A DNA stretch of 64,000 bases, taken from Staphylococcus caprae (GTDB lineage: Bacteria; Bacillota; Bacilli; Staphylococcales; Staphylococcaceae). The position numbers and the translations under genes were made by a program. Where the stretch lies: assembly GCF_002902725.1 (NCBI RefSeq), contig NZ_PPRT01000031.1, positions 1-64,000 of the forward strand, read 5' to 3'. How positions within the stretch are numbered: position 1 is the stretch's first letter; every line of letters begins with the position of its first letter. Below, in pieces: positions 18,827-28,077 of the stretch. The notes beneath the pieces were generated by a model. That model was given only the letters and a program-made list of their open reading frames with translations, was not told the DNA's origin and did no database searches.

Positions 18827-19669
18827 ATGAACAAAAAAACACTTTTTTCAATTAGAAAGCTAAGCGTTGGTATTGCATCAGTAGCAATTGGGGGATTATT
18901 ATTCGTTTCAACAGGTCATAGTGTACAAGCAGCAGAAGGTGAAACTACGGCTAACCCTACAGAAAATGGAACTACAGTTACGTCAGGAAACGAAAATACA
19001 GATTCTACAACTTCTGATGATAATTCAAATAACAGTGGAAACAATGTTGCAGATGATAGTAATACAAATACGAATCCAACAGATGGAGAGAACACAACAC
19101 CAAACGAAACAGGTGGAGACCAATCAAACGATAATGCAACAGACGGAGAGAACACAACACCAAACGAAACAGGTGGAGACCAATCAAACGATAATGCAAC
19201 AGACGGAGAGAACACAACACCAAACGAAACAGGTGAAGATTCATCAAACGGTAATGCAACAGACGGAGAGAACACAACATCAGACGAAACAGGTGAAGAC
19301 CAATCAAATGAAGAAACATCAAACCAAGGTACTGATTCTTCTGTAGAAGGAACTACACATAAAGTAGCACCTGGAGAAACAATTGAGGGAATTGCTAAAG
19401 AAAATAATACAACAGTAAATCAAATCGTTAAAGATAATGGTATTACAGATCCTGACTTAGTGGTTGCAGGTACAGATTTAGTAATTAATCAGCCATCTTC
19501 AGCTCATGGAGTTAATAACCAAGCTACTAGTGACAACAGTAAAGCTAGTTCAAATGAATTACCTGAAACAGGGAATAGTTCAGGTGTTAATGCAGGCTTA
19601 ACTGGTGGGCTTGCATTAGTAGCAGGTGCAGCATTAGTTGCTTCTAGAAGAAGAAAAGAACAAGAATAG
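18827..19669 (+). CDS. LPETG surface protein: repeats + LysM, protein A-like architecture without Ig-binding domains
   Basis: A 280-residue secreted wall protein. It has an FSIRKLSVG signal peptide ending AAE near residue 37, an acidic Thr/Asn/Ser-rich linker, four near-identical 20-residue repeats (about residues 85-164, unit TDGENTTPNETGGDQSNDNA), a LysM domain (about 176-222, HKVAPGETIEGIAKENNTTV), LPETG at 245-249, a hydrophobic segment and the tail RRRKEQE. The ATG at 18827 follows AAAGGGAGAG. The order of repeats, LysM and LPETG copies the C-terminal half of staphylococcal protein A, but no three-helix Ig-binding domains are present. Sortase A should anchor it; ligand unknown. Confidence 0.88.
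   Translation: MNKKTLFSIRKLSVGIASVAIGGLLFVSTGHSVQAAEGETTANPTENGTTVTSGNENTDSTTSDDNSNNSGNNVADDSNTNTNPTDGENTTPNETGGDQSNDNATDGENTTPNETGGDQSNDNATDGENTTPNETGEDSSNGNATDGENTTSDETGEDQSNEETSNQGTDSSVEGTTHKVAPGETIEGIAKENNTTVNQIVKDNGITDPDLVVAGTDLVINQPSSAHGVNNQATSDNSKASSNELPETGNSSGVNAGLTGGLALVAGAALVASRRRKEQE
19079..19318 (+). repeat. Four tandem 60-bp coding repeats
   Basis: Four head-to-tail 60-bp units in frame. Units 1 and 2 differ by one base; unit 4 is the most diverged. The near-identity of the first two suggests recent duplication and variable copy number between strains. The periodicity also keeps the other reading frames open here, so antisense ORFs are artefacts. Confidence 0.9.
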
Positions 19670-19694
19670 TATATTCAGATTTCTAAATAACAAG

Positions 19695-19734
19695 CGCAAA
19701 TTTGAAATGAGTGTATTTCAAGTTTGCGTTTTTT
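19695..19734 (+). terminator. Terminator after the LPETG gene
   Basis: Arms CGCAAATTTGAAAT and GTTTCAAGTTTGCG-like (19695-19728, minor mismatch), followed by six T. Confidence 0.85.
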
Positions 19735-19776
19735 CGAATAAAAAGAATTTATGAAGTTTGAAGACTATACATAGTA

Positions 19777-19825
19777 AAAAACATCTACCTTGGTTGCGTT
19801 ATCATCTGGCAACGGATAGATGTTT
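19777..19825 (-). terminator. Terminator of the PTS-IIC-like gene
   Basis: AAACATCTATCC...TACCTTGG-type inverted repeat read on the minus strand (arms near 19780-19788 and 19815-19823), followed there by a T-run (19776-19780). It lies just after the stop of the minus-strand gene. Confidence 0.65.
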
Positions 19826-19833
19826 CTTCTATA

Positions 19834-20871
19834 TTATGAATGACTTTTACCTTTATTCCATGGCATTGGAATATGCAAGTGTAATAAGTCGAATTTTTTA
19901 ATTAATGAGCCAATAATAAATGCTAAGATAGTTCCTGTCACTGCAACAGCTGCAATCGTAATAATTGATTTAATAGGACTATTGAAACCGAATAATACAA
20001 TCGCACCTGCCATTGGTGTGGCCATGCCAGTAACACCAATTTTTAGACCGCTGAACGCGATAATACATGCGTTGACCATACCTATAATCGCATTTGTACC
20101 ATATAAGACGGGTGCGTATTTCACGATTAAATCGATTTGTGTGAGTGGTTCGATAAATACGGCAAATCGATTTGGTTTTTGACCAATTTTTAAAAGGTTA
20201 AATAATGTAAAGTTAACAAATGATGCACCAGTACATACGATTGCACCGATCGCCATAGGTAAGCCAGTAAGTCCTAAGATACTTGCAAGGACCATTGAAC
20301 TTAATGGTGTCATACTTGTCACTGGAATGATGAGTCCTAGAATAATCGCGAGTGCGTATGGACTGCTATCTCCAACTGAATTAACGGCATTCGCAATTTG
20401 ATTTAATACTGCTGTGACGCCTGGGTTAATCAATGTTGCTAATCCATAGACAAGCGCTGGTGCGATAAGGATAACGACGATTAAGTCTAAGCCTTCCGGA
20501 ACTTTCTTTTCAATAAATTTAATCACAAATGCAGTTAGATACGCTGCTATAAATGCAGGTAATAAACTAAAGTCTTTTAATACTAATCCTACAATCACTG
20601 CAAAGACTGGCGAAACACCTAAGTTGATGCATGCGAGAATTCCGACCGCAATGCCACCAAGACTCCCTGCAAGGTCACCAATCTCTTGTAGGAATTTAAT
20701 ATGGAAAATGCCACCAATAGCATAACTTAAGAAGGCCTGTGGTAGAAATGTTGCACAAGCTGCCCCTGATAGCGCTTGTAGACCTTCTTTACCATATGGC
20801 GCAAATTTTAAGAACAATGTCATAATAACTAGTACTATGACTAATGTCCCAACTCCTAATATGATATTCAT
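19834..20871 (-). CDS. PTS_EIIC_2-like membrane protein (PfoR-type)
   Basis: A 345-residue, very hydrophobic protein with about ten membrane segments and few charged residues. Features such as VLKDFSLLPAFIAAY, IPVTSMTPLSSMVLASILGLTGLPMAIGA and GVTGMATPMAGAIVLFGFNSPIK fit the PTS sugar transporter IIC family once called PfoR. No IIA or IIB component is adjacent, so phosphotransferase function and substrate are unproven. The gene stands alone, with its own terminator downstream. Confidence 0.75.
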   Translation of the reverse strand: MNIILGVGTLVIVLVIMTLFLKFAPYGKEGLQALSGAACATFLPQAFLSYAIGGIFHIKFLQEIGDLAGSLGGIAVGILACINLGVSPVFAVIVGLVLKDFSLLPAFIAAYLTAFVIKFIEKKVPEGLDLIVVILIAPALVYGLATLINPGVTAVLNQIANAVNSVGDSSPYALAIILGLIIPVTSMTPLSSMVLASILGLTGLPMAIGAIVCTGASFVNFTLFNLLKIGQKPNRFAVFIEPLTQIDLIVKYAPVLYGTNAIIGMVNACIIAFSGLKIGVTGMATPMAGAIVLFGFNSPIKSIITIAAVAVTGTILAFIIGSLIKKFDLLHLHIPMPWNKGKSHS

Positions 20872-21052
20872 CTCTTATAACCCCTTTAGTGTAAATCTAT
20901 ATGTTTCCCAAAACATTTCTCAATTGTAACACAATTAATTGGAGGAAATTTAATTGTGTTTTGAGTGTTAATGCGAATTTAATATTTTTGAAAATTCAAA
21001 AGTGCGACAATTCTATAAAAATTAACGATATTAAAGTAAAAAAATGACACAC

Positions 21053-21067
21053 TTTTTTCTGAAAATT
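21053..21067. promoter_or_regulatory. CodY-like box before brnQ
   Basis: TTTTTTCTGAAAATT matches 13 of 15 positions of the CodY consensus AATTTTCWGAAAATT. It lies about 30 bases before a TATAAT -10 (21094-21099) and 64 bases before the start. CodY control of branched-chain amino acid carriers is established in staphylococci; binding here is inference. Confidence 0.5.
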
Positions 21068-21130
21068 TGAATTAATTTGTAGCGAATTTAATGTATAATA
21101 GCTAATAACATAGACATAGGAGATACATTA

Positions 21131-22492
21131 ATGATAAAAAACAAACTTACAATTAAAGAAAATATTTTTATTGGATCGATGTTGTTTGGTCTCTTCTTTG
21201 GCGCAGGAAACTTAATCTTCCCAATTCATCTAGGTCAAACAGCTGGTTCTAACGTATTTACAGCTAATTTAGGTTTCTTAATCACAGCTATTGGTTTACC
21301 ATTTTTAGGAATTATTGCCATTGGTGTGTCGAAGACAAATGGTATTTTTGAAATTTCTTCAAGAGTGAGTAAAATCTATGCGTATTTATTTACTATTGGA
21401 TTATATCTTGTGATTGGGCCATTTTTCGCATTACCGAGATTGGCAACGACGTCATATGAAATTGCGTTTTCGCCATTTATTTCACCAGGCCAAGGAAAAA
21501 TTGTGTTACCGATATTTAGTATTCTATTTTTCCTAGCAGCTTGGTTCTTTGCCAGAAAGCCATCAAAAATCTTAGATTATATAGGTAAATTTTTAAATCC
21601 TGTATTTTTAATTTTACTTGGTATCATTGTTTTACTTGCATTTATTCATCCAATGGGTGGCGTGAGCCATGCGCCGGTGAGTCCACAATACAAAGATGGT
21701 GCGTTGCTCAAAGGATTTATCGATGGTTATAACACTTTAGATGCACTGGCATCTTTAGCATTCGGTATCATTATCGTGACGACGATTAAGAAATTGGGTG
21801 TGACGAACCCGAATACGATTGCTAAAGAAACATTCAAATCAGGAACAATTAGTATCGTCGGTATGGGGCTCATTTATAGCTTGCTTGCAATCATGGGTAC
21901 GATGAGTTTAGGTAATTTTAAAGTTAGTGAAAATGGGGGCATCGCACTCGCACAAATAGCTCAACATTACCTTGGAGATTACGGCATCATTGTGCTGTCA
22001 CTCATTATCATTGTGGCATGTTTAAAAACAGCAATCGGATTAATTACAGCATTTTCAGAGACATTTACAGAGCTCTTTCCTAAACAAAAATATATTATGT
22101 TTGCGACAGTAGTGAGTGTCTTAGCGTGTATCTTCGCCAATGTGGGTTTAACAAAAATTATTATGTACTCAACGCCAGTATTAATGTTTATCTATCCACT
22201 CGCAATTACGTTAATTCTCTTAACTTTAGCAAGTCCATTATTCAATCATTCTAAAGTAGTGTATCGATTTACAACATTCTTTACTATGATTGCTGCATTT
22301 ATCGATGGTGTGAAGGCAAGTCCTGAATTCTTCGCCAAAACGAGTTTCGCCCGTTTCATTATTTCTTTAGGAGAAAAGTATTTACCATTCTTCACTATAG
22401 GAATGGGTTGGATAATACCAGCGTTAGTTGGGTTCATTATCGGATTCGTTGTATATAAAATACGAGGAAACAAACAACCTCAAACATATTAA
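21131..22492 (+). CDS. brnQ: Branched-chain amino acid carrier (BrnQ family)
   Basis: A 453-residue membrane protein with about 12 helices, of the LIVCS family. The family opening is clear: [20 protein letters not shown] near residues 21-40. It imports leucine, isoleucine and valine with sodium or protons. It is monocistronic, with a promoter and CodY-like box upstream and a strong terminator downstream. Staphylococci carry several BrnQ paralogues; I cannot say which one this is. Confidence 0.88.
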   Translation: MIKNKLTIKENIFIGSMLFGLFFGAGNLIFPIHLGQTAGSNVFTANLGFLITAIGLPFLGIIAIGVSKTNGIFEISSRVSKIYAYLFTIGLYLVIGPFFALPRLATTSYEIAFSPFISPGQGKIVLPIFSILFFLAAWFFARKPSKILDYIGKFLNPVFLILLGIIVLLAFIHPMGGVSHAPVSPQYKDGALLKGFIDGYNTLDALASLAFGIIIVTTIKKLGVTNPNTIAKETFKSGTISIVGMGLIYSLLAIMGTMSLGNFKVSENGGIALAQIAQHYLGDYGIIVLSLIIIVACLKTAIGLITAFSETFTELFPKQKYIMFATVVSVLACIFANVGLTKIIMYSTPVLMFIYPLAITLILLTLASPLFNHSKVVYRFTTFFTMIAAFIDGVKASPEFFAKTSFARFIISLGEKYLPFFTIGMGWIIPALVGFIIGFVVYKIRGNKQPQTY

Positions 22493-22512
22493 TGTAAGTA
22501 ATAGAATTGAAG

Positions 22513-22560
22513 AAGCTATGTATACCGTGAATTGATAAGGTATGCATAGCTTATTTTTTG
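22513..22560 (+). terminator. Terminator of brnQ
   Basis: Long near-perfect arms AAGCTATGTATACC and GGTATGCATAGCTT (22513-22552), then TATTTTTTG. Confidence 0.85.
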
Positions 22561-22635
22561 GATTAAAGTTTTAAAATTTGATTCTATGAAAAAGGGTAAT
22601 TATGATAATGAAGAGTCATCACTCATAAAGGTGGA

Positions 22636-23505
22636 ATGAAAGTGGTAAATCATAAAGAGAATTTAAACCATGCTTTAGTATTAGGCGGGGGCGGTTCACT
22701 CGCCATTGGTTGGCAATTAGGATATATTTCAGCTCTTGATCAAGCTGGAATAGACGTTAGACATTCAGATTTAGTCATCGGGACGTCTGGTGGGGCGCAA
22801 GCGGCAACAGGTATTACTTCAGATAAAAGTTGGGAAGTTATTTTCGAAGAACAAATTGCCCCAAAATCCAACGAAGAACCGCCAAGTCAGGACATGTCTG
22901 GGGTGTTCGCCCGTTATAATGAAATAGAGAAAAGCGCTAACACGCCAAAAGAATGGATTGAAAATTATAGTGAATATGCGCTAGAGGATAACAAATTTGA
23001 TGAAAATGAACACATCAATAGATTAAAACACAGAATTAAAATCGAGGAATGGCCTCAAAATTTAATGATTACAGCTGTTAACGCCCAAAAAGCAGAGCGA
23101 GTCGCATTCACATCCGAATCTGAAGTGGATTTATATCGCGCGATGGCTTCAAGTGGCTCACTACCCGGTGTATGGCCTGCTACAACAGTTAATGGTCAGA
23201 AACATTTTGATGGTGGTTGCCATTCGATGGAGAATGCAGATTTAGCAAAAGGGGCTAAAAAAGTATTGATTCTATCAACAAACCTTCCTATTTCTACACC
23301 TTATCGATTAGACGATGCTATTAAAGAACTAGAAGATAATGGTGCAGATGTTAAATTGATTACGCCAAGTCAAGACGTATTCAATAAGTTAAATGAATTG
23401 GGTGGTAACACAGTGGATCCATCCATTCGACCAGAAATCGCAAAACTAGGCGAAGCACAAGGTCGCAAAGATGCAGAAATGATTAAGCAATTTTGGAATG
23501 AATAA
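22636..23505 (+). CDS. Patatin-like phospholipase family protein
   Basis: A 289-residue cytoplasmic protein with patatin hallmarks: oxyanion loop LGGGGSLAIGW near residues 16-26, nucleophile motif GTSGG near residue 50, and the DGG of the Ser-Asp dyad (HFDGGCHS) near residue 192. It should hydrolyse acyl esters of unknown identity. The first ATG is only one or two bases after AAAGGTGG, so the GTG two codons later may be the true start. A strong terminator follows. Confidence 0.85.
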   Translation: MKVVNHKENLNHALVLGGGGSLAIGWQLGYISALDQAGIDVRHSDLVIGTSGGAQAATGITSDKSWEVIFEEQIAPKSNEEPPSQDMSGVFARYNEIEKSANTPKEWIENYSEYALEDNKFDENEHINRLKHRIKIEEWPQNLMITAVNAQKAERVAFTSESEVDLYRAMASSGSLPGVWPATTVNGQKHFDGGCHSMENADLAKGAKKVLILSTNLPISTPYRLDDAIKELEDNGADVKLITPSQDVFNKLNELGGNTVDPSIRPEIAKLGEAQGRKDAEMIKQFWNE

Positions 23506-23517
23506 AGATAAAATTTA

Positions 23518-23550
23518 GCGAGGTTAGGATTTCGACCTAACCTCGCTTTT
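23518..23550 (+). terminator. Terminator of the patatin gene
   Basis: Perfect 11-bp arms GCGAGGTTAGG and CCTAACCTCGC (23518-23546), followed by TTTT. Confidence 0.9.
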
Positions 23551-23610
23551 ATATGGCATCTTATAAAATCTGTGCTATCTCGGCACTTCATTTTCCGAAA
23601 TTAAATATAT

Positions 23611-25176
23611 CTAAGAATAAATCAATACTTGAGCGATGAGTAAACCGCCACCGAAGACGAGTACAAAGGCAACGACCGGCCAGACGAATCTCAACCAGTG
23701 GGAGTAGCGCATGTTGAGCATCTGTAAGGTTGCCATGACGAGTCCTGTTGGTGCAAGGAATAACATCGCATATTGACCGAATTGATAAGTTGTGACGATG
23801 ACGAATCGAGGTATTCCAACCGTATCGGCTAATGGCGCAAAGATAGGCATAGATAACACTGCCAATCCAGATGATGATGGTACGATAAAACCTAAGAAGA
23901 AGAAAATCACTAATAAGACTATGATAAATAAAGGACCACTCATATGTTGCACGATGGAAGATGAGAAGTGCAAGATTGTGTCCGAAATTAATCCTTTATT
24001 TAATACTAAGTTGATACCACGCGCCAAACCAATAATTAATGATACGCCGACAAGACTTGATGCACCATTGACAAATGCATCGACTGTGCCTTTTTCGCCA
24101 AGACCATATTTACCCATTCCTGCTATAAACATAATGATAATCGTAAATATTAGGAACGCTGATGCCATAATTGGGAACCACCAGCCTTGTGTCATTACGC
24201 CCCAAACCATGATAGGGAATGGCAATACGAATAAGGTAAGTATGATTTTTTTACGTAAAGTGAATGTTGAAGAGCTATTCTGATCCATTACTGACCATTG
24301 CTTTTCAAATTCTGTTTTATCTTCGTAAGCATAAGAAGCTTTTGGTTCTTTCTTAATTTTTTTGCAGTACCAATAAAGGTAACTTACTACAAATATAGCT
24401 CCGACGATACATGCACCAATTCTCCAGTACAATCCATCTGTAAAGGTTGTTCCTGCAGCGTTAGAGGCGATGACCACTGAGAACGGATTAATCGTTGAAA
24501 ATGTACTACCGATGTAACTCGCTAAAAAGATGGTGCCGACAGAAACGATGGAATCATATCCCAATGCGATGAAAATGGGGACGAGTACTGGATAAAAGGC
24601 GACGGCCTCTTCTTCAATACCGCATAATGTTCCGCCAAGTACCATTAAAATTGCTACAAAAGCGATGAGCATAAACTCGTGGCCTTTCGTCTTCTGAGTT
24701 AAGGCCAGTAGACCTGACTCGAACGAACCACTCGCCTGAACGACACCTATGAGTCCACCTAGAACGAGGATAAATACCATGATATCGACGGCTTCAATGG
24801 TACCCTTTACCATGCTGCTTGTAATTTGATCTAAACCAGCAGGATGTTGTTTAAGTCGTTCGTAAGTATTTGGTATCGATACGGGTTTATTAATAGCTCC
24901 CGATTTGAATTGTTCAATTTTAATTTTAACACCCATTTTATCAAGCTCTTTTTGTGTTCCTGGAACTTTTTTAACTTGATTATGAGGGTTTACGATTTTT
25001 AATTCTTGTGAAGCGGGTTCATATGATAATTTAGAATAAGCACCAGCGGGTATGAGCCACGTTGCTATCACGGCAACCACTGTGAGTAAGAATAAAATCA
25101 TGAATGCGCCAGGCATCCGTAATTTAAATCGCTTCTTCTTTTTATTTGAATCGATAGCATGTTCCAATATTTTCAT
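23611..25176 (-). CDS. YfcC-family basic amino acid / C4-dicarboxylate-type transporter
   Basis: A 521-residue protein with about 12 membrane segments, of the YfcC/DcuC (ArcD-like) family: long extracellular loop after helix 1, then GVVQASGSFESGL and FIVPSSSGLAVLSMPIFAPLAD. It lies downstream of argF/arcB and arcC on the same strand, so exchange of arginine, ornithine or citrulline is the likely role. The first ATG directly abuts GGAG; a TTG three codons later (25167) is better spaced and may be the true start. A 191-base gap with a hairpin separates it from arcC. Confidence 0.82.
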   Translation of the reverse strand: MKILEHAIDSNKKKKRFKLRMPGAFMILFLLTVVAVIATWLIPAGAYSKLSYEPASQELKIVNPHNQVKKVPGTQKELDKMGVKIKIEQFKSGAINKPVSIPNTYERLKQHPAGLDQITSSMVKGTIEAVDIMVFILVLGGLIGVVQASGSFESGLLALTQKTKGHEFMLIAFVAILMVLGGTLCGIEEEAVAFYPVLVPIFIALGYDSIVSVGTIFLASYIGSTFSTINPFSVVIASNAAGTTFTDGLYWRIGACIVGAIFVVSYLYWYCKKIKKEPKASYAYEDKTEFEKQWSVMDQNSSSTFTLRKKIILTLFVLPFPIMVWGVMTQGWWFPIMASAFLIFTIIIMFIAGMGKYGLGEKGTVDAFVNGASSLVGVSLIIGLARGINLVLNKGLISDTILHFSSSIVQHMSGPLFIIVLLVIFFFLGFIVPSSSGLAVLSMPIFAPLADTVGIPRFVIVTTYQFGQYAMLFLAPTGLVMATLQMLNMRYSHWLRFVWPVVAFVLVFGGGLLIAQVLIYS

Positions 25177-25255
25177 CTCCTTTTTTCTATATCATTCGAG
25201 AATCATGAAATTTATGCATATCTATAAAATATTTTCGTATTTTTCCAATAAAGAA

Positions 25256-25300
25256 GTGCACCCTGTATAGTTTGGGAGTAGATGGAAGAACAGGGTGCAC
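25256..25300 (-). terminator. Hairpin between arcC and the YfcC gene
   Basis: Perfect 11-bp arms GTGCACCCTGT (25256-25266) and ACAGGGTGCAC (25290-25300). On the minus strand it is followed by a weak, interrupted T-tract, so it may be a leaky terminator or processing site setting expression of the transporter relative to the enzymes. Confidence 0.6.
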
Positions 25301-25367
25301 AACTATGTCAGTATGAATAAAATGACCTGCAATTGATAGCACTCAATGTTCGTTCAATTAAAAGTCA

Positions 25368-26306
25368 TCAAAATGATTTTTTAATTAAAGTACCAACTTT
25401 ACCTTCGAGTGCGTTGTCTAATTGATCTAAGGAAGTGATTAATACACTACCTTCAGGATTGTTCTCAATAAATGAGATGGCTGATTCTATTTTTGGAAGC
25501 ATACTACCTTTAGCAAATTGATCTTCTTTGACGTATGCATCTAATTCTTCAGGTGTGACAGTTTTAAGTGCTTTTTGATTTTCAGTGTTGTAATTAACAT
25601 ACACATAATCAATGGCTGTTAAGATAATAAGTTGATCACATTGAATATCTGCACCTAGTAATGCACTTGTTTTATCTTTGTCGATAACTGCATCAACACC
25701 TTTAAAGCTATCGTGTTGTTCGCGAATAACTGGGACACCACCGCCACCAGCTGCAATGACAAGCACATCATTTTCAATTAAAGTTTTGATACTTGCAAGT
25801 TCGACAATTGATTTCGGCTGAGGTGAAGGAACAACACGACGATAGCCACGTCCTGCATCTTCAACAAAGCTATAGTTTTTCTCTTTTTCAATGCTTTCAG
25901 CTGTTTCTTTATCATAGAAGAGACCAATAGGTTTAGAAGGATGACTAAACGCTGTATCATCGGGATCTACTTCAACTTGAGTTACTAATGTGACAACTTG
26001 TTTGTCTATACCAAGTGCGTGTAATTCATTTTGTAAGCTCTCTTGTAGTTGATAACCAATATACGCTTGGCTCATTGCACCACATTCAGCGAATGGAAAG
26101 GCAGGGCCTTGACCGTGTTCTGCAGCATAATTCAAACCTAAATTAATGCTACCTACTTGAGGGCCGTTACCGTGACTAATCACAATTTCGTGCCCTTTTG
26201 TAATTAGCCCCACAAGTGATTTAGCTGTATTCTTAACAAGTTCTAGTTGTTCTTGAGGTGATTTACCTAATGCGTTACCACCTAATGCCACTACGATTTT
26301 TGCCAC
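25368..26306 (-). CDS. arcC: Carbamate kinase
   Basis: A 312-residue carbamate kinase that makes ATP from carbamoyl phosphate. Hallmarks: [12 protein letters not shown] at the N-terminus, [10 protein letters not shown] near residues 43-52, [11 protein letters not shown], and [13 protein letters not shown]. The start is a GTG at 26306 preceded by AGGAGG. It follows the ornithine carbamoyltransferase gene by 21 bases, so the two are an operon for citrulline-to-ornithine catabolism. Confidence 0.92.
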   Translation of the reverse strand: MAKIVVALGGNALGKSPQEQLELVKNTAKSLVGLITKGHEIVISHGNGPQVGSINLGLNYAAEHGQGPAFPFAECGAMSQAYIGYQLQESLQNELHALGIDKQVVTLVTQVEVDPDDTAFSHPSKPIGLFYDKETAESIEKEKNYSFVEDAGRGYRRVVPSPQPKSIVELASIKTLIENDVLVIAAGGGGVPVIREQHDSFKGVDAVIDKDKTSALLGADIQCDQLIILTAIDYVYVNYNTENQKALKTVTPEELDAYVKEDQFAKGSMLPKIESAISFIENNPEGSVLITSLDQLDNALEGKVGTLIKKSF

Positions 26307-26327
26307 TTGAATTACCTCCTGTCTGTA

Positions 26328-27329
26328 CTAGAATTCACCTAAAGTAGCCACCATGACTGCTTTAATAGTATGCATTCTGTTTTCTGCTTCTTGGAATACT
26401 ACTGAAGCGTCACTTTCGAATACTTCATCAGTGACTTCCATTTCAGTTACGCCATATTTTTCATAAATTTCTTTACCGATTTTAGTGTCAGTGTTATGGA
26501 ATGATGGTAAGCAATGTTCAAATATTACATTTGGATTGCCTGTTTTTTCCATTAATTCTTTATTAACACGGTAAGGTTCTAATAATTTAAGACGTTCTTG
26601 CCATACTTCGTCAGGTTCACCCATTGATACCCATACATCTGTATAGATCACGTCAGAGTCTTTAACACCTTTATCGATATCGTCTGTGATAAGGATGTTG
26701 CCTCCATTTTCAGAAGCAATGCGTTCACAGCGGCTTAGCAATTCGTCAGTAGGATTTAATTCTTTAGGACAAACGAGGTGGAAATTCATGCCCATGATAG
26801 CGGCACCTTGCATTAATGCGTTAGCAACATTATTACGGCCATCACCAACATATGTGAAGTTAATTTCGGAGTAATCTTTCTTCAATACTTCTTTAGCAGT
26901 TAAGAAATCTGCGAGTACTTGTGTAGGGTGATCTTCATCAGTTAAGCCATTCCATACTGGCACCCCTGAAAATTCAGCCAACGTTTCAACTGTACGTTGA
27001 GAGAAACCACGATATTCAATGCCGTCATACATACCACCTAAAACTCTTGCAGTATCTTTAGCAGTTTCTTTTTTACCCATTTGTGAGCCTGTAGGACCTA
27101 AGTACGTTACATTTGCACCTTGGTCATGTGCAGCGACTTCAAATGAACAACGAGTTCTTGTAGAGTCTTTTTCAAAAAGAAGAGCAATATTTTTATTTTT
27201 AAGCATAGGCTTTTCAGTGCCTATGTATTTAGCACGTTTTAAATCTTCAGAGAGATTTAATAAAAATTCTACCTCTTTCTGTGAAAAATCTAATAAAGTT
27301 AGAAAACTTCTATTGCGTAAATTCTTCAT
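26328..27329 (-). CDS. argF: Ornithine carbamoyltransferase (catabolic)
   Basis: A 333-residue ornithine carbamoyltransferase. The carbamoyl-phosphate motif [10 protein letters not shown] is near residue 54, [11 protein letters not shown] near 141, and the catalytic HCLPSFHNT near 272. It is paired with arcC and a YfcC transporter, and the same trio occurs in S. aureus apart from the main arc operon. It is often called arcB in catabolic contexts. Arginine deiminase (arcA) is absent here. Start ATG after AAGGAG. Confidence 0.9.
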   Translation of the reverse strand: MKNLRNRSFLTLLDFSQKEVEFLLNLSEDLKRAKYIGTEKPMLKNKNIALLFEKDSTRTRCSFEVAAHDQGANVTYLGPTGSQMGKKETAKDTARVLGGMYDGIEYRGFSQRTVETLAEFSGVPVWNGLTDEDHPTQVLADFLTAKEVLKKDYSEINFTYVGDGRNNVANALMQGAAIMGMNFHLVCPKELNPTDELLSRCERIASENGGNILITDDIDKGVKDSDVIYTDVWVSMGEPDEVWQERLKLLEPYRVNKELMEKTGNPNVIFEHCLPSFHNTDTKIGKEIYEKYGVTEMEVTDEVFESDASVVFQEAENRMHTIKAVMVATLGEF

Positions 27330-27455
27330 TCTTTACAACTCCTTAAATTTGATTTCAAGGTCATTGTAAGCGTTAACTTATAATAATCAATAAAATTAAA
27401 AAGTTGTCATTTTTTATTAATAAATAATTGAAAACTTTTTTAAGATTTTAAGGAA

Positions 27456-27474
27456 TTTGTGAAAAATTCACAAA
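27456..27474. promoter_or_regulatory. Rex/CRP-ArcR-like palindrome upstream of argF
   Basis: TTTGTGAA-AAA-TTCACAAA, a perfect 8-3-8 inverted repeat about 130 bases before argF. The arms match the Rex half-site TTGTGAA and the CRP/ArcR half-site TGTGA, but the spacer is one base shorter than the usual Rex (N4) or ArcR (N6) spacing. Confidence 0.5.
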
Positions 27475-27524
27475 AAAGGAGTATGGTGAAATTATATGTA
27501 ATTTTAAAGTTGTGTATAATTGTA

Positions 27525-27690
27525 TGAAATATTGTTTTAATTTAAGCGTTTAGAAGGTTTTAAATCACTGAAAAGTTTTAACGGTGAAATGATTAAAATA
27601 TAAGTAATAAAAGAGGAAAATTAAATATGATATTTATGAGACAAGCATAGAACATGTCATTATAACGATACGTTCAAGCTTGTCTCTTTT
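27525..27690 (+). ncRNA. Candidate small RNA or mini-ORF transcript
   Basis: A TATAAT at 27515-27520, with no clear -35, lies about 120 bases before a perfect hairpin GAGACAAGC (27638-27646) / GCTTGTCTC (27678-27686) ending in TTTT. No gene lies between them except a seven-codon frame (ATG 27628, stop 27651) behind AGAGGAA. This could be a small RNA or a tiny peptide transcript; no homology can be judged. Confidence 0.35.
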
Positions 27691-27830
27691 CTTATATTAG
27701 AAATAACGTATGACGTATTTATGTAGGAATGGGACGTTTGATTTTTCGAAAAGAAGGGGATAATAAAATATTGACAGGACTATATTTAACACGAAAATGG
27801 GCATTTAAAATATAAAAGGCGGGGGTTCAT

Positions 27831-28055
27831 ATGAAGATTTTCAGATTAGACTATCAACACAATAAAGACATTGTTGACGAAAATATTTTAACTGTTTTTG
27901 TAGTGGCAAAAAACAAGGGGGAAGTTGACGCTTTCGCAAAAAAGTTAGGATATTCAATTGAAAAGATTACAAAATTAACGCATAAAGAATTTGATGAAGA
28001 AAAATCTAAAATCGAACACTATAGACTAGAACATGCTGATCAATATTTAGACTAA
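27831..28055 (+). CDS. Small hypothetical protein
   Basis: A 74-residue soluble, charged protein (start MKIFRLDYQH, end EHADQYLD) with a good GGCGGGGG-type ribosome binding site. It has no signal peptide or membrane segment. It lies 22 bases before the MBL-fold gene and may be cotranscribed with it. I do not recognise a family. Confidence 0.65.
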   Translation: MKIFRLDYQHNKDIVDENILTVFVVAKNKGEVDAFAKKLGYSIEKITKLTHKEFDEEKSKIEHYRLEHADQYLD

Positions 28056-28077
28056 TGTATTAAAGGTGGGGGATTGT

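Larger units (their letters stand above)
27330..27830. other. 501-base intergenic region upstream of argF/arcC
   Basis: It holds a 19-bp Rex/ArcR-like palindrome (27456-27474), a TATAAT at 27515-27520, and a hairpin-plus-T terminator (27638-27690) that ends no annotated gene. The latter two frame a possible small RNA of about 165 bases. A seven-codon frame (27628-27651, after AGAGGAA) overlaps the left arm of the hairpin. Confidence 0.5.

Noticed and set aside
18888..19346. Long open frames in other frames and on the minus strand through the 60-bp repeats of the LPETG gene
   Set aside because: The 60-bp period keeps every frame free of stops; none has a ribosome binding site, and the sense frame has a complete wall-protein architecture.
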